Below are positions 1 to 6,469 of a stretch of 9,331 bases of DNA, one piece after another; the first letter of the stretch is position 1; every line of letters starts with the position of its first letter. This stretch comes from Cyclobacteriaceae bacterium. GTDB taxonomy: Bacteria > Bacteroidota > Bacteroidia > Cytophagales > Cyclobacteriaceae. The notes under the pieces were generated by a model. It saw nothing but the letters and a program-made list of their open reading frames with translations, was not told the DNA's origin and searched no databases. The position numbers and the translations under genes are program-made. The DNA lies in assembly GCA_025455445.1 (NCBI GenBank), contig JALOMN010000045.1, positions 1 to 9,331 of the forward strand, given 5' to 3'.

Positions 1-374
1 ATATTGAAGTAATTCCTTTGGTAGGTCCATCCTCATTACTTCTGGCTTTAATGGCATCGGGATTAAATGGGCAACAATTTGCCTTTCACGGATATCTGCC
101 TATTGATAGTAAAGAGGCTGCACAAAAGATTAAAGAACTGGAGCGCGAATCTAAATCAAAAAAACAAACGCAGATTTTCATAGAAACACCCTATCGCAAC
201 AATGCCGTGTTTGATCATCTGATAAAAAACCTGCATGCTGAAACCAGGCTAACGGTTGCGGTTGACCTTACAAGCAACAAACAATCAATCCGGACACTTA
301 AAATAGCACAGTGGCGAAACGAAAAAACCAATTGGCCCAAGTCTCCTGCGGTATTCCTGTTTCTTGCTCCCTGA
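1..374 (+). CDS. Short RsmI-like SAM-dependent methyltransferase, 3' end (tetrapyrrole methylase family)
   Basis: This is the C-terminal part of a protein whose start lies left of the window; the frame is open from base 3 and ends at TGA 372-374. The first visible residues, IEVIPLVGPSSLLLALMASG, match the conserved VxPxxGPSAxxxAxxxSG segment of the RsmI/tetrapyrrole methylase fold. They are followed by FAFHGYLP and later IETPYRN, equivalent to the RsmI YESPHR motif. RsmI 2'-O-methylates C1402 of 16S rRNA using SAM. The protein stops just after the final strand (PAVFLFLAP), so it lacks the extra C-terminal helical domain of full-length RsmI. Bacteroidota often carry such a shorter COG0313 paralogue beside a true RsmI, and its substrate is less certain, so I give no symbol. 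The next gene, metK, makes the SAM this enzyme would use, but metK has its own promoter, so an operon link is not shown. Confidence 0.82.
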   Translation, partial: IEVIPLVGPSSLLLALMASGLNGQQFAFHGYLPIDSKEAAQKIKELERESKSKKQTQIFIETPYRNNAVFDHLIKNLHAETRLTVAVDLTSNKQSIRTLKIAQWRNEKTNWPKSPAVFLFLAP

Positions 375-428
375 TACGCATATATATAGGGTAAGGCAAT
401 TGTGAATCGTAAATATGCTGTCTTATTC

Positions 429-457
429 TTGCCATTTACTCATAGTTATTATCTTTG
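429..457 (+). promoter_or_regulatory. Putative metK promoter (Bacteroidota type, TTG -33 and TATCTTTG -7)
   Basis: TATCTTTG at 450-457 matches the Bacteroidota -7 consensus TAnnTTTG exactly, and a TTG at 429-431 lies 18 bases upstream, close to the usual 19-21 spacing. Transcription would start near 462-465, leaving a leader of only about 20 bases before ATG 485. That leader is too short for a SAM riboswitch. The rest of the 110-base gap after the methyltransferase shows no hairpin terminator that I can see. The match is by eye only. Confidence 0.5.
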
Positions 458-484
458 TCGCCTTAATAGAAACATAAAACACAT

Positions 485-1741
485 ATGCCATATTTATTCA
501 CTTCTGAGTCGGTTTCTGAGGGCCATCCTGATAAAGTTTCCGATCAAATTTCTGATGCTCTTATTGATTATTTCCTGGCCTACGATCCCAACTCGAAAGT
601 AGCGTGCGAAACACTTGTTACTACTGGCCAGGTTGTACTTGCCGGTGAGGTGAAGTCTGAAGCCTACCTGGATGTGCAGGATATTGCGCGTGAAGTAATC
701 AGGCGCATAGGCTACACCAAAAGTGAATATATGTTTGAGGCCAATAGCTGTGGTATTCTATCTGCTATTCATGAACAATCATCTGATATCAATCAGGGTG
801 TAGAGCGCAAGAAGAAAGAAGACCAGGGTGCTGGCGACCAGGGAATGATGTTTGGTTATGCCACCAATGAAACGGACAACTTCATGCCTCTGCCTTTAGA
901 GTTGGCTCATTTGCTTTTAAGAGAACTGGCTGTGATTCGCAGAGAGGGCAAAGTGATGACCTATCTTCGCCCCGATGCAAAATCGCAGGTTACCATTGAG
1001 TACAGTGATGACAATAAACCGCAACGTATTGATGCGATTGTAATTTCAACACAACATGATGACTTCGCTAAAGATGCCATTATGTTGAAAAAAATTAATG
1101 ATGACGTGGTGAACATTCTTATTCCCCGCATCATGAAAAAACTACCCAAGCGCGCTCAGAAATTATTTAACAGCGACATTAAATATTTCATCAACCCAAC
1201 CGGCAAGTTTGTAATTGGTGGTCCGCATGGTGATACCGGTTTAACCGGCAGAAAGATTATCGTAGATACGTACGGAGGCAAAGGTGCGCATGGTGGTGGC
1301 GCTTTCTCAGGTAAAGATCCTTCTAAAGTTGACCGCTCTGCAGCGTATGCAACCCGTCATATTGCAAAGAACATGGTAGCCGCAGGTTTATGTGATGAAG
1401 TGTTGGTGCAGGTAGCCTATGCAATTGGTGTTGCCAAACCGGTGGGTTTGTATGTAAACACTTATGGCACTGCTAAAGTAAAACTGACAGATGGTGAGAT
1501 AGCCCGTAAAATTGAAAAGCTTTTTGATATGCGTCCTTATTTCATTGAAAAGCGCTTTAACCTTCGCACCCCTATCTACTCAGAAACTGCCGCATACGGA
1601 CACATGGGTCGTGAGCCTAAAGTGGTAGAGAAAATTTTCAACAAGGGAAAGAGAAACGAGAAGAAAGTAAAAGTTGAATTGTTCCCCTGGGAGAAATTAG
1701 ATTACGTGGCAGCCATTAAGAAAACTTTTAAACTTTCTTAA
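485..1741 (+). CDS. metK: S-adenosylmethionine synthase (methionine adenosyltransferase)
   Basis: Cytoplasmic enzyme making S-adenosylmethionine from methionine and ATP, with release of phosphate and pyrophosphate; it supplies the cell's methyl donor. The 418-residue product shows the whole family pattern: [20 protein letters not shown] at 5-24 (with the catalytic His14 and metal/ATP residues Asp16 and Lys17), signature 1 [12 protein letters not shown] at 115-126, and signature 2 [16 protein letters not shown] at 270-285 with the phosphate-binding lysines. It is longer than the E. coli enzyme (384 residues). The extra length lies mainly in the middle (about 165-230) and in a lysine-rich stretch near 386-396, as is usual in Bacteroidota. 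ATG 485 is chosen because [17 protein letters not shown] is the normal start; the upstream bases are A-rich with no Shine-Dalgarno. A promoter at 429-457 and a terminator at 1763-1798 suggest a single-gene transcript. Confidence 0.98.
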   Translation: MPYLFTSESVSEGHPDKVSDQISDALIDYFLAYDPNSKVACETLVTTGQVVLAGEVKSEAYLDVQDIAREVIRRIGYTKSEYMFEANSCGILSAIHEQSSDINQGVERKKKEDQGAGDQGMMFGYATNETDNFMPLPLELAHLLLRELAVIRREGKVMTYLRPDAKSQVTIEYSDDNKPQRIDAIVISTQHDDFAKDAIMLKKINDDVVNILIPRIMKKLPKRAQKLFNSDIKYFINPTGKFVIGGPHGDTGLTGRKIIVDTYGGKGAHGGGAFSGKDPSKVDRSAAYATRHIAKNMVAAGLCDEVLVQVAYAIGVAKPVGLYVNTYGTAKVKLTDGEIARKIEKLFDMRPYFIEKRFNLRTPIYSETAAYGHMGREPKVVEKIFNKGKRNEKKVKVELFPWEKLDYVAAIKKTFKLS

Positions 1742-1762
1742 TAGCAATATTGATAGTAAAAG

Positions 1763-1798
1763 AAGAAGGCCACCCCGTTAAATCGGGGTGGCCTTCTT
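1763..1798. terminator. Strong bidirectional hairpin terminator between metK and the SPOR-like gene
   Basis: There is a perfect 15-bp inverted repeat, with arms 1763-1777 and 1784-1798 (core GGCCACCCCG / CGGGGTGGCC) around the six-base loop TTAAAT. It lies 22 bases after the metK stop and 25 bases beyond the stop of the convergent gene. Read on the minus strand it is followed by a T-rich run (TTCTTCTTTTACT), and on the plus strand by CTTTATTAA. It therefore probably ends both transcripts, more conventionally on the minus strand. Confidence 0.88.
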
Positions 1799-1822
1799 TA
1801 TTAACTGCGAAAATGAACAGAA

Positions 1823-2437
1823 CTACTTAATCGTAACTCCTTCCAATACATCTTTAATCTCAACACGCACGCCATCTTTATAGGGAACAATCCAGGCATC
1901 TTTCACACCCATTTCGCGCATGTATTTTTTAAACTTATCTGCTTCCCAATAATCTCTGAAGATACCAATGGTAAATCGTTGTTCACCTTTTTCAGTTGCT
2001 TCGCCACCGAAGTTAGGATTGTTATCAAAGTACTTGGAGAGATCCTTATTCTTAAATGCTCCTATCTGTACTTTAAATACTACACCACGCGAAAAGTCCA
2101 TGGAGCTTTTGGAAGATGTTTCCACATATTCAGCTAATTGTGCCTTCGCTGCAGCGGTTTCATTGCGTGAGCGTGAAAGCTGATCTTCAAGCTCTGCGAT
2201 GCGTGCATTTTTATCGCTCACTTGCTTGTTTAATGCAGTCACCTGATTCTTAAGTGATGCATTGTCGCTTTCAGTAGTTTGTTTTGCCTCTGTGAAACTT
2301 TTTAGTTCCTGAGGATTCTTGGAGTATTCCTTGGCCTTCTTTTTCCATTCCTTTTTCTCTTGTTTAGAGAGCTGGGCGAAAACTTGCATGCCGGAAAAAA
2401 TCAGGGCCAGGCAGATGATAATTACTTTAGTTTTCAT
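1823..2437 (-). CDS. Exported coiled-coil protein with SPOR-like C-terminal domain
   Basis: Hypothetical exported protein of 204 residues. A signal peptide is clear: Lys-rich start, hydrophobic core IIICLALIFSG, likely cleavage after FA at about residue 21. Residues 22-50 are very rich in Lys and Glu. Residues about 55-107 form a predicted coiled coil with heptad-like Leu/Val/Ala spacing (SLKNQVTALNKQVSDKNARI). The C-terminus, about 118-195, runs VFKVQIGAFKNKD ... RFTIGIFRDYWEADKFKKYM, with the VQIGAF and IGxFxxxxEAxxxxxxM pattern of a SPOR fold (a domain that often binds peptidoglycan). Bacteroidota homologues tend to be labelled ezrin/radixin/moesin family because of the charged coil; that name is not meaningful here. 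It probably acts in the periplasm, tethered to or scanning the cell wall, but its role is unknown. It is downstream of fumC on the same strand, with a candidate -7 box of its own at 2461-2468. Confidence 0.8.
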   Translation of the reverse strand: MKTKVIIICLALIFSGMQVFAQLSKQEKKEWKKKAKEYSKNPQELKSFTEAKQTTESDNASLKNQVTALNKQVSDKNARIAELEDQLSRSRNETAAAKAQLAEYVETSSKSSMDFSRGVVFKVQIGAFKNKDLSKYFDNNPNFGGEATEKGEQRFTIGIFRDYWEADKFKKYMREMGVKDAWIVPYKDGVRVEIKDVLEGVTIK

Positions 2438-2460
2438 TCATGTTGGGTTTTATTTCTTTT

Positions 2461-2468
2461 CAAAAGTA
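2461..2468 (-). promoter_or_regulatory. Candidate -7 box for the SPOR-like gene (TACTTTTG)
   Basis: On the minus strand the bases read TACTTTTG, an exact match to TAnnTTTG, and lie 23 bases upstream of the ATG at 2437. The nearest upstream TTTG (2499-2496) is 27 bases away, further than the usual -33 spacing, so the promoter is incomplete by consensus. If used, it would let the gene be transcribed independently of fumC. Confidence 0.35.
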
Positions 2469-2485
2469 AGAAAATTATCTGAATC

Positions 2486-2508
2486 AGGCGTTTTTCAAAT
2501 AAAAGCCT
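2486..2508 (-). terminator. Weak hairpin just after fumC stop, possible terminator
   Basis: On the minus strand AGGC-TTTT pairs with AAAA-GCCT, with one bulged base (2490) and a six-base loop (2495-2500), starting only four bases after the fumC stop codon. The stem is half A-T and is not followed by a clean T-run, so it may attenuate rather than end transcription into the SPOR-like gene. Confidence 0.3.
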
Positions 2509-2512
2509 AAGA

Positions 2513-3910
2513 TTAATCTAAACTTCCCACCATTTTTTCGGGTCGCACCCACTGATCAAATTGCTCAGAAGTAACTAACCCTAATTCGATGGCCGCCTCA
2601 CGCAATGTCTTGTTTTCTTTATGTGCTTTCTTGGCAATCTTCGCAGCATTTTCATAACCGATATGCGTGTTTAATGAGGTTACCAGCATCAGTGAGTTTT
2701 CCATATGTTGCTTGATAATCGATAGATTAGGTTCGATACCTATTGCGCATTTGTCGTTGAATGAGGTGCAGGCATCACCAATCAGCCGGGCAGATTGAAG
2801 CACATTTGCCGCAATCACTGGCTTAAACACATTGAGTTCAAAATGGCCGTTGGAGCCACCTATCGACACAGCCACATCGTTACCCATTACCTGCGCGCAC
2901 ACCATAGTAAGAGCTTCGGGCTGTGTAGGGTTAACTTTACCCGGCATAATAGATGAACCCGGTTCATTATCCGGAATAATAATTTCACCAATACCACTTC
3001 GCGGTCCTGAGCTGAGCATGCGGATGTCATTTCCGATTTTCATCAAGGCAACCGCAGCTCGTTTTAATGCACCTGAGAGTTCTACCATTGCATCATGCGC
3101 GGCAAGCGATTCAAATTTGTTTGGCGCGGTGATAAACGGATAGCCTGTTAGTTCGGCAATTTTTTTTGCCACCAGCACATCATATCCCTTAGGGGTATTC
3201 AATCCGGTGCCCACAGCCGTGCCACCCAGGGCTAATTCCTTTACTGCTTCCAGCGCATTGTTGATGGCACGCATGCTATTGTCAATCTGCTGCACATAGC
3301 CACTAAACTCCTGACCTAATGTAAGCGGGGTGGCATCCATGAAGTGAGTGCGGCCTGTTTTTACAATGTTTTTATACTCTGCAGATTTTTTAGCTAATGT
3401 ATCACGCAACTTTTTCATGCCCGGCAAGGTAATCTCAACCACCTGCTTGTAAGAAGCAATGTGCATGGCCGTAGGAAATGTATCGTTCGAAGACTGTGAT
3501 TTGTTTACATCATCATTGGGATGAAGGATTTTCTTTTCGTCAGCCAGCGAACCTCCACTCAGCACATGGGCACGATAGGCAATTACCTCGTTCGCATTCA
3601 TATTGCTTTGCGTACCTGATCCGGTTTGCCATATGACCAGCGGAAATTGATCATCCAGTTTGCCAGCGATTATTTCATCACACACTTTGCCTATTAAGTC
3701 TTTCTTATCAGCGCTCAATGCACCCAACTCATGGTTGGCCATTGCAGCCGCCTTTTTCAAATAACCGAATGCATAAATAATTTCCTTAGGCATACTTGCC
3801 TCGGGCCCGATTTTAAAATTATTGCGTGATCGCTCAGTTTGTGCGCCCCAATATTTATCAGCGGGCACATGCACTTCACCCATAGTGTCTTTTTCGATGC
3901 GGAATGTCAT
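2513..3910 (-). CDS. fumC: Class II fumarate hydratase (fumarase C)
   Basis: Cytoplasmic TCA-cycle enzyme that reversibly hydrates fumarate to L-malate without an iron-sulfur cluster; class II fumarases are homotetramers. The 465-residue product has near-textbook family landmarks: WGAQTERS (21-28), [14 protein letters not shown] (96-109), [11 protein letters not shown] (140-150), the [11 protein letters not shown] segment with catalytic His189, and the signature [15 protein letters not shown] at 318-332 with the catalytic serine of the mobile loop. The C-terminal WVRPEKMVG is typical of fumarase and argues against aspartate ammonia-lyase. I start at ATG 3910 ([13 protein letters not shown]). 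A longer reading from TTG 3934 adds eight residues unlike the family, and that TTG sits inside a candidate -7 box. The gene lies 66 bases downstream of the 2-oxoglutarate oxygenase on the same strand, but probably has its own promoter. Confidence 0.97.
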   Translation of the reverse strand: MTFRIEKDTMGEVHVPADKYWGAQTERSRNNFKIGPEASMPKEIIYAFGYLKKAAAMANHELGALSADKKDLIGKVCDEIIAGKLDDQFPLVIWQTGSGTQSNMNANEVIAYRAHVLSGGSLADEKKILHPNDDVNKSQSSNDTFPTAMHIASYKQVVEITLPGMKKLRDTLAKKSAEYKNIVKTGRTHFMDATPLTLGQEFSGYVQQIDNSMRAINNALEAVKELALGGTAVGTGLNTPKGYDVLVAKKIAELTGYPFITAPNKFESLAAHDAMVELSGALKRAAVALMKIGNDIRMLSSGPRSGIGEIIIPDNEPGSSIMPGKVNPTQPEALTMVCAQVMGNDVAVSIGGSNGHFELNVFKPVIAANVLQSARLIGDACTSFNDKCAIGIEPNLSIIKQHMENSLMLVTSLNTHIGYENAAKIAKKAHKENKTLREAAIELGLVTSEQFDQWVRPEKMVGSLD

Positions 3911-3931
3911 AATAGAAGTTTTATGTAGTAA

Positions 3932-3939
3932 CAAATTTA
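3932..3939 (-). promoter_or_regulatory. Candidate -7 box for fumC (TAAATTTG)
   Basis: Minus-strand TAAATTTG matches TAnnTTTG exactly and lies 21 bases upstream of the chosen fumC ATG (3910). No TTG is visible at the expected -33 distance, so only half of the promoter is supported. The box also decides the fumC start: the alternative TTG at 3934 is part of the box and so would not be transcribed from it. Confidence 0.42.
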
Positions 3940-3976
3940 AATTATACTCTTAATTCATTTGTGTGATTGAACACAT

Positions 3977-4606
3977 TTAACTCAAATGTTTTAAGTCTGC
4001 ATATTGGTCAAGAATCCAACCCGTCAGGCTAAGTCGCGCCCTGCTGGCCGGAAGCACTTCATGTTCCAGCATATCACTGCGAAAACATACCAACCTGCCA
4101 GCTTCCGGCAATACATCAATTTGGTTAGTCTCCTCATAGATTCGCAATTGTCCACCCTCTTCTGCTTTCCAGTTTTCGTTGAGATAGCAAATCACTGAAA
4201 GCCTGCGATGATCATCTTTTTTAAATTGATCAAGATGACGTTTATAATAGCTTCCGGGAGGATACATCGTTAAATGCACTTCGTAATCCTTCAGGCTGAT
4301 GAATAAATTTTCATGCACAAAGGAGATCAACTCGTTAAGCCTGTGGAGATATACCATAATCTCATCCGGGGCAGTGTGACGATCAATCCATTTAATAAAA
4401 TCTCCACGGATTGCCTCGTTGATTTGCTTTTCATCACGTTGTCCGATCCCAGCCTTTTTAAAGTCATTAAATCCTTTGCTAAAATAACCGAGTTCAATAA
4501 TGGCTTTTACTTCCTCAGGTGATAAGAAATTGTCGATGATGGCATAACCTTTGTCTGCAAGACCATCGGCAATGGCATTTAATTTTTCAGAGAGCAGCAA
4601 ATTCAT
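3977..4606 (-). CDS. 2-oxoglutarate/Fe(II)-dependent oxygenase, prolyl-4-hydroxylase (EGLN/PHD-like) type
   Basis: Probable cytoplasmic dioxygenase that couples oxidation of 2-oxoglutarate (to succinate and CO2) to hydroxylation of a substrate. The 209-residue product has an N-terminal helical part (1-100) and a double-stranded beta-helix core. The iron triad is visible as His124 and Asp126 in YYKRHLDQFKKDDHRRLS, and His182 in RSDMLEHEV. Arg191 in RARLSLTGW is the expected 2-oxoglutarate carboxylate ligand. Also typical are YPPGSYY (115-121), YLNENW (141-146) and GGQLRIY (151-157). IRGDFIKWID (66-75) resembles the IRxDxxxWL motif of the bacterial and animal PHD/EGLN group, in which the Pseudomonas enzyme hydroxylates a proline of EF-Tu. 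The substrate here is not shown by the sequence. There is no signal peptide. ATG 4606 is the only ATG near the N-terminus. It is divergent from the LEA-like gene across 36 bases and upstream of fumC. Confidence 0.88.
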   Translation of the reverse strand: MNLLLSEKLNAIADGLADKGYAIIDNFLSPEEVKAIIELGYFSKGFNDFKKAGIGQRDEKQINEAIRGDFIKWIDRHTAPDEIMVYLHRLNELISFVHENLFISLKDYEVHLTMYPPGSYYKRHLDQFKKDDHRRLSVICYLNENWKAEEGGQLRIYEETNQIDVLPEAGRLVCFRSDMLEHEVLPASRARLSLTGWILDQYADLKHLS

Positions 4607-4610
4607 GCTG

Positions 4611-4618
4611 CGAATTTA
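4611..4618 (-). promoter_or_regulatory. Degenerate -7-like box for the oxygenase gene (TAAATTCG)
   Basis: Minus-strand TAAATTCG differs from TAnnTTTG at one constrained base and ends only four bases before ATG 4606. If real, the mRNA would have almost no leader. It is weak on its own and noted because the opposite gene shows the same arrangement. Confidence 0.18.
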
Positions 4619-4629
4619 GTTGCACGGAT

Positions 4630-4637
4630 TAACTTTG
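4630..4637 (+). promoter_or_regulatory. -7 box for the LEA-like lipoprotein gene (TAACTTTG), very close to the ATG
   Basis: TAACTTTG matches TAnnTTTG exactly and ends five bases before ATG 4643, so transcription would begin at or next to the start codon, giving a leaderless or near-leaderless mRNA. No TTG lies at the expected -33 spacing. There is no Shine-Dalgarno before this ATG, in keeping with that reading. Confidence 0.4.
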
Positions 4638-4642
4638 ACGAC

Positions 4643-5119
4643 ATGATTTCACTATTTAAGAAGAAATTTTTACCTGCACCTCTCTTTTGGTCCTTGATTG
4701 TGCTACTGGCATTTTCATGCGTGCCCAAAGAACAGGTTGTGTTTAAAGGTGTGAAAAACATTGCGGTAAAAGAAGGCTCTGGCACAGATGCTATAATTAC
4801 CGCGGATGCCAATTTCTTTAATCCCAATAATGTAAAAATGAAGCTTAAAGAAATCAATGTAGACGTGTTGATTAATGGCAAGCCTTCCGCGCAGGTAAAA
4901 CAACATATTAAATTGGCAATACCTGCCAATGGAGATTTTCAAGTACCGCTCACCGCCAATCTTTCTTTAAAAGAACTGGGCCTGCTCGATACGATCTTGA
5001 ATCTGTTGGGTGGAAAAAAATACGAAGTGGAATATGTAGGTTTTATTCGTATTGCCGTTCACGGAGTTACCATAAAAGTTCCCGTAAAGTATAAAGAAGA
5101 AATCAGGCTTAAACTCTAA
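4643..5119 (+). CDS. LEA14/WHy-like lipoprotein
   Basis: A 158-residue lipoprotein of unknown role. The N-terminus has Lys-rich residues 6-8, a hydrophobic stretch (PLFWSLIVLLAFSC) and a lipobox-like AFS-Cys26, consistent with lipidation and envelope anchoring. The mature part reads as one small beta-sandwich like the LEA type 2 (LEA14/WHy) domain: VKNIAVKEGSG, then ADANFFNPNNVKMKLKEINV at 54-73, a typical 'xxNPNxxxlkl' signature, then DVLINGKPSAQVKQ and a C-terminal KVPVKYKEEIRLKL. In other organisms such domains occur in stress and desiccation proteins; a function cannot be assigned here. It precedes the histidine kinase by 24 bases on the same strand and may be cotranscribed with it. It is divergent from the oxygenase gene. 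Confidence 0.78.
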   Translation: MISLFKKKFLPAPLFWSLIVLLAFSCVPKEQVVFKGVKNIAVKEGSGTDAIITADANFFNPNNVKMKLKEINVDVLINGKPSAQVKQHIKLAIPANGDFQVPLTANLSLKELGLLDTILNLLGGKKYEVEYVGFIRIAVHGVTIKVPVKYKEEIRLKL

Positions 5120-5143
5120 TTATAAAAGTATCTCTGCGCATAC

Positions 5144-6031
5144 ATGGCTGATATATTAATTATTGCACTCGTTCTCTTATTTATCACAGGCACCACTTTG
5201 CTTGTAATTAATTATTTGAAGTTGCGGCATATGCACGCTACCATTATTCGTCAGAAGGCAGAAATAGTAAAGCAGATGCAGCAACAAGCAAAAGGCGAAG
5301 CGCGCGTAAGAGAATTGATAGAAAAGAATAATCAATTGTTACGAATTGTATCACACGATTTGAAAAGCCCTATTAACAGAATCTATGCATTGATACAGCT
5401 GATCCAGGAAGAGCCTCAAAATCTGTCGGAAAATCAACATGAATATCTGGGTAAAACACACCAGACGATCGCTGATATCAATTCCATGATACGCAATTTT
5501 CTGGACACCCGCTGGCTCGATGACCCTGCTCTGGAGTTGCGCGCTGAAAAAATAAATCTGACACAAACGCTAAACAGCCTGGTAAAAAGTTTTCAACCGC
5601 TGGCAAGCAGAAAAAAAATTCAGATACACCCTTCCATCGCACAGAATGTTTTTATCTATGAAGACAAGCATTTCCTGCTTCGCATTCTGGAGAATCTGAT
5701 GTCGAATGCAGTAAAATTTTCAACTGAAAATAAGAATATCTATGTAGTGCTGGAAGAAGATGAAAGCAACTACCTCATTGCAATTCGTGATGAAGGCCCG
5801 GGTATAAATGAAGATGACCAGCGCAAACTCTATCAAAAATATTCACCCCTTTCTACGCGCCCTACCGGTGGCGAGAGCACCACAGGTCTGGGCTTGGCCA
5901 TTGTAAAATCCCTTACTGATAAAATGGGAATGGAGTTAAAATGTATCAGCCAGGTAAGTGCGGGCACTACTTTTTCAGTGATAATCGATAAAAATAAAAA
6001 TCAGGAAAAGGCAATTCAATTGAAGGCCTGA
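5144..6031 (+). CDS. Membrane-anchored sensor histidine kinase without a recognisable sensor domain
   Basis: A 295-residue two-component kinase. One N-terminal transmembrane helix (about 3-23, IIALVLLFITGTTLLVI) is followed by a probable coiled-coil linker (30-65), then the HisKA dimerisation helix with phospho-acceptor His71 in IVSHDLKSPINRI. The HATPase_c domain has an N box ENLMSNAVKFS (183-193), G1 box DEGPG (216-220) and G2 box TTGLGLAIV (246-254). The tail ends soon after GTTFSVI. There is no periplasmic loop, PAS, GAF or HAMP, so any signal must come through the membrane helix, the coil or a partner. Upstream is the LEA-like lipoprotein (24 bases), which may share the transcript and is a possible partner by position only. 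A single receiver protein is encoded tail to tail, 8 bases beyond the stop, and is a plausible cognate. Confidence 0.93.
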   Translation: MADILIIALVLLFITGTTLLVINYLKLRHMHATIIRQKAEIVKQMQQQAKGEARVRELIEKNNQLLRIVSHDLKSPINRIYALIQLIQEEPQNLSENQHEYLGKTHQTIADINSMIRNFLDTRWLDDPALELRAEKINLTQTLNSLVKSFQPLASRKKIQIHPSIAQNVFIYEDKHFLLRILENLMSNAVKFSTENKNIYVVLEEDESNYLIAIRDEGPGINEDDQRKLYQKYSPLSTRPTGGESTTGLGLAIVKSLTDKMGMELKCISQVSAGTTFSVIIDKNKNQEKAIQLKA

Positions 6032-6039
6032 TGAATGTA

Positions 6040-6420
6040 TTAAGCGAAGAGATAATAATCTTCTTCATTTCCGCTTAAGATGGAAATAAGTGAGTCGATC
6101 ACATTTTCATCTTTAATCACATAATCGCGCACTCCGCGTTGGATAAAATTCAGCACCATATTGCCATCGTCCAATGAACTAAGCAAAATTACTTTCACAT
6201 CTCTTGTTAAACGTGGTTTCACCAATTCAAAGACTTCGATTCCCGTAATACCCGGCAACCCGTAATCTATTATCATCACATCTGGCAGTTTCCCTTCTGA
6301 AGCCTTTAAAAACTCTTCTCCTGTGGCAAAATGCCGAATCTGATTATCCGGATCGATCTTTAATGCCTTGATTATAAAATCGGCATAAACATGGTCGTCT
6401 TCGAGAAAAAATATATTCAT
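6040..6420 (-). CDS. Single-domain (receiver-only) response regulator
   Basis: A 126-residue protein made up of one CheY-like receiver domain with no output domain. Visible residues are the acidic pocket Glu7-Asp8-Asp9 (FLEDDH), phospho-acceptor Asp52 in MIIDYGLPGITG, the switch serine Ser81/82 in ILLSSLDD, and the conserved Lys103 in YVIKDENV. Such proteins act by protein-protein contact or as phosphorelay intermediates. I start at ATG 6420 (MNIFFLEDDH), where the first beta strand begins. The longer reading from GTG 6468 adds 16 residues not expected in the family, and that GTG lies next to a -7 box. The C-terminus EEDYYLFA is acidic and aromatic. The gene converges on the histidine kinase gene with an 8-base gap, so the two 3' ends probably overlap as transcripts. 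Partnership with that kinase is inferred from position. Confidence 0.92.
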   Translation of the reverse strand: MNIFFLEDDHVYADFIIKALKIDPDNQIRHFATGEEFLKASEGKLPDVMIIDYGLPGITGIEVFELVKPRLTRDVKVILLSSLDDGNMVLNFIQRGVRDYVIKDENVIDSLISILSGNEEDYYLFA

Positions 6421-6469
6421 GTATGCTAAGAGAGGGCGCAATATAATTAACCCAGTCAATTTACGCACT

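Noticed and set aside
375..484. SAM riboswitch upstream of metK
   Set aside because: The predicted leader after the promoter at 429-457 is only about 20 bases, and I see no SAM-type aptamer pairing in the 110-base gap.
402..602. 66-residue open frame overlapping the start of metK
   Set aside because: It runs through the promoter and the conserved metK N-terminus in another frame and resembles no known family; it is a shadow of metK.
1823..2437. Ezrin/radixin/moesin homologue
   Set aside because: Any similarity would come from the Lys/Glu-rich coiled coil; the protein is exported and has no FERM domain.
2832..3143. 103-residue plus-strand open frame inside fumC
   Set aside because: It is opposite the most conserved part of fumarase, including the [10 protein letters not shown] signature; it is a shadow of that coding constraint.
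2513..3910. Aspartate ammonia-lyase instead of fumarase
   Set aside because: The N-terminal [16 protein letters not shown], the TPKGY region and the C-terminal WVRPEKMVG fit fumarase C; the shared GSSxMPxKxNP signature alone does not separate them.
3911..3934. N-terminal extension of FumC from TTG 3934
   Set aside because: The added residues are not family-like, and the TTG lies within a candidate -7 box; the usual fumarase start is ATG 3910.
4603..4942. Two minus-strand open frames (108 and 75 residues) opposite the LEA-like gene
   Set aside because: They lie antisense to a coding frame with a lipobox and a recognisable domain; composition and lack of motifs mark them as shadows.
6421..6468. 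N-terminal extension of the receiver protein from GTG 6468
   Set aside because: The receiver fold begins at MNIFFLEDD, and the GTG lies next to the -7 box at 6477-6470.
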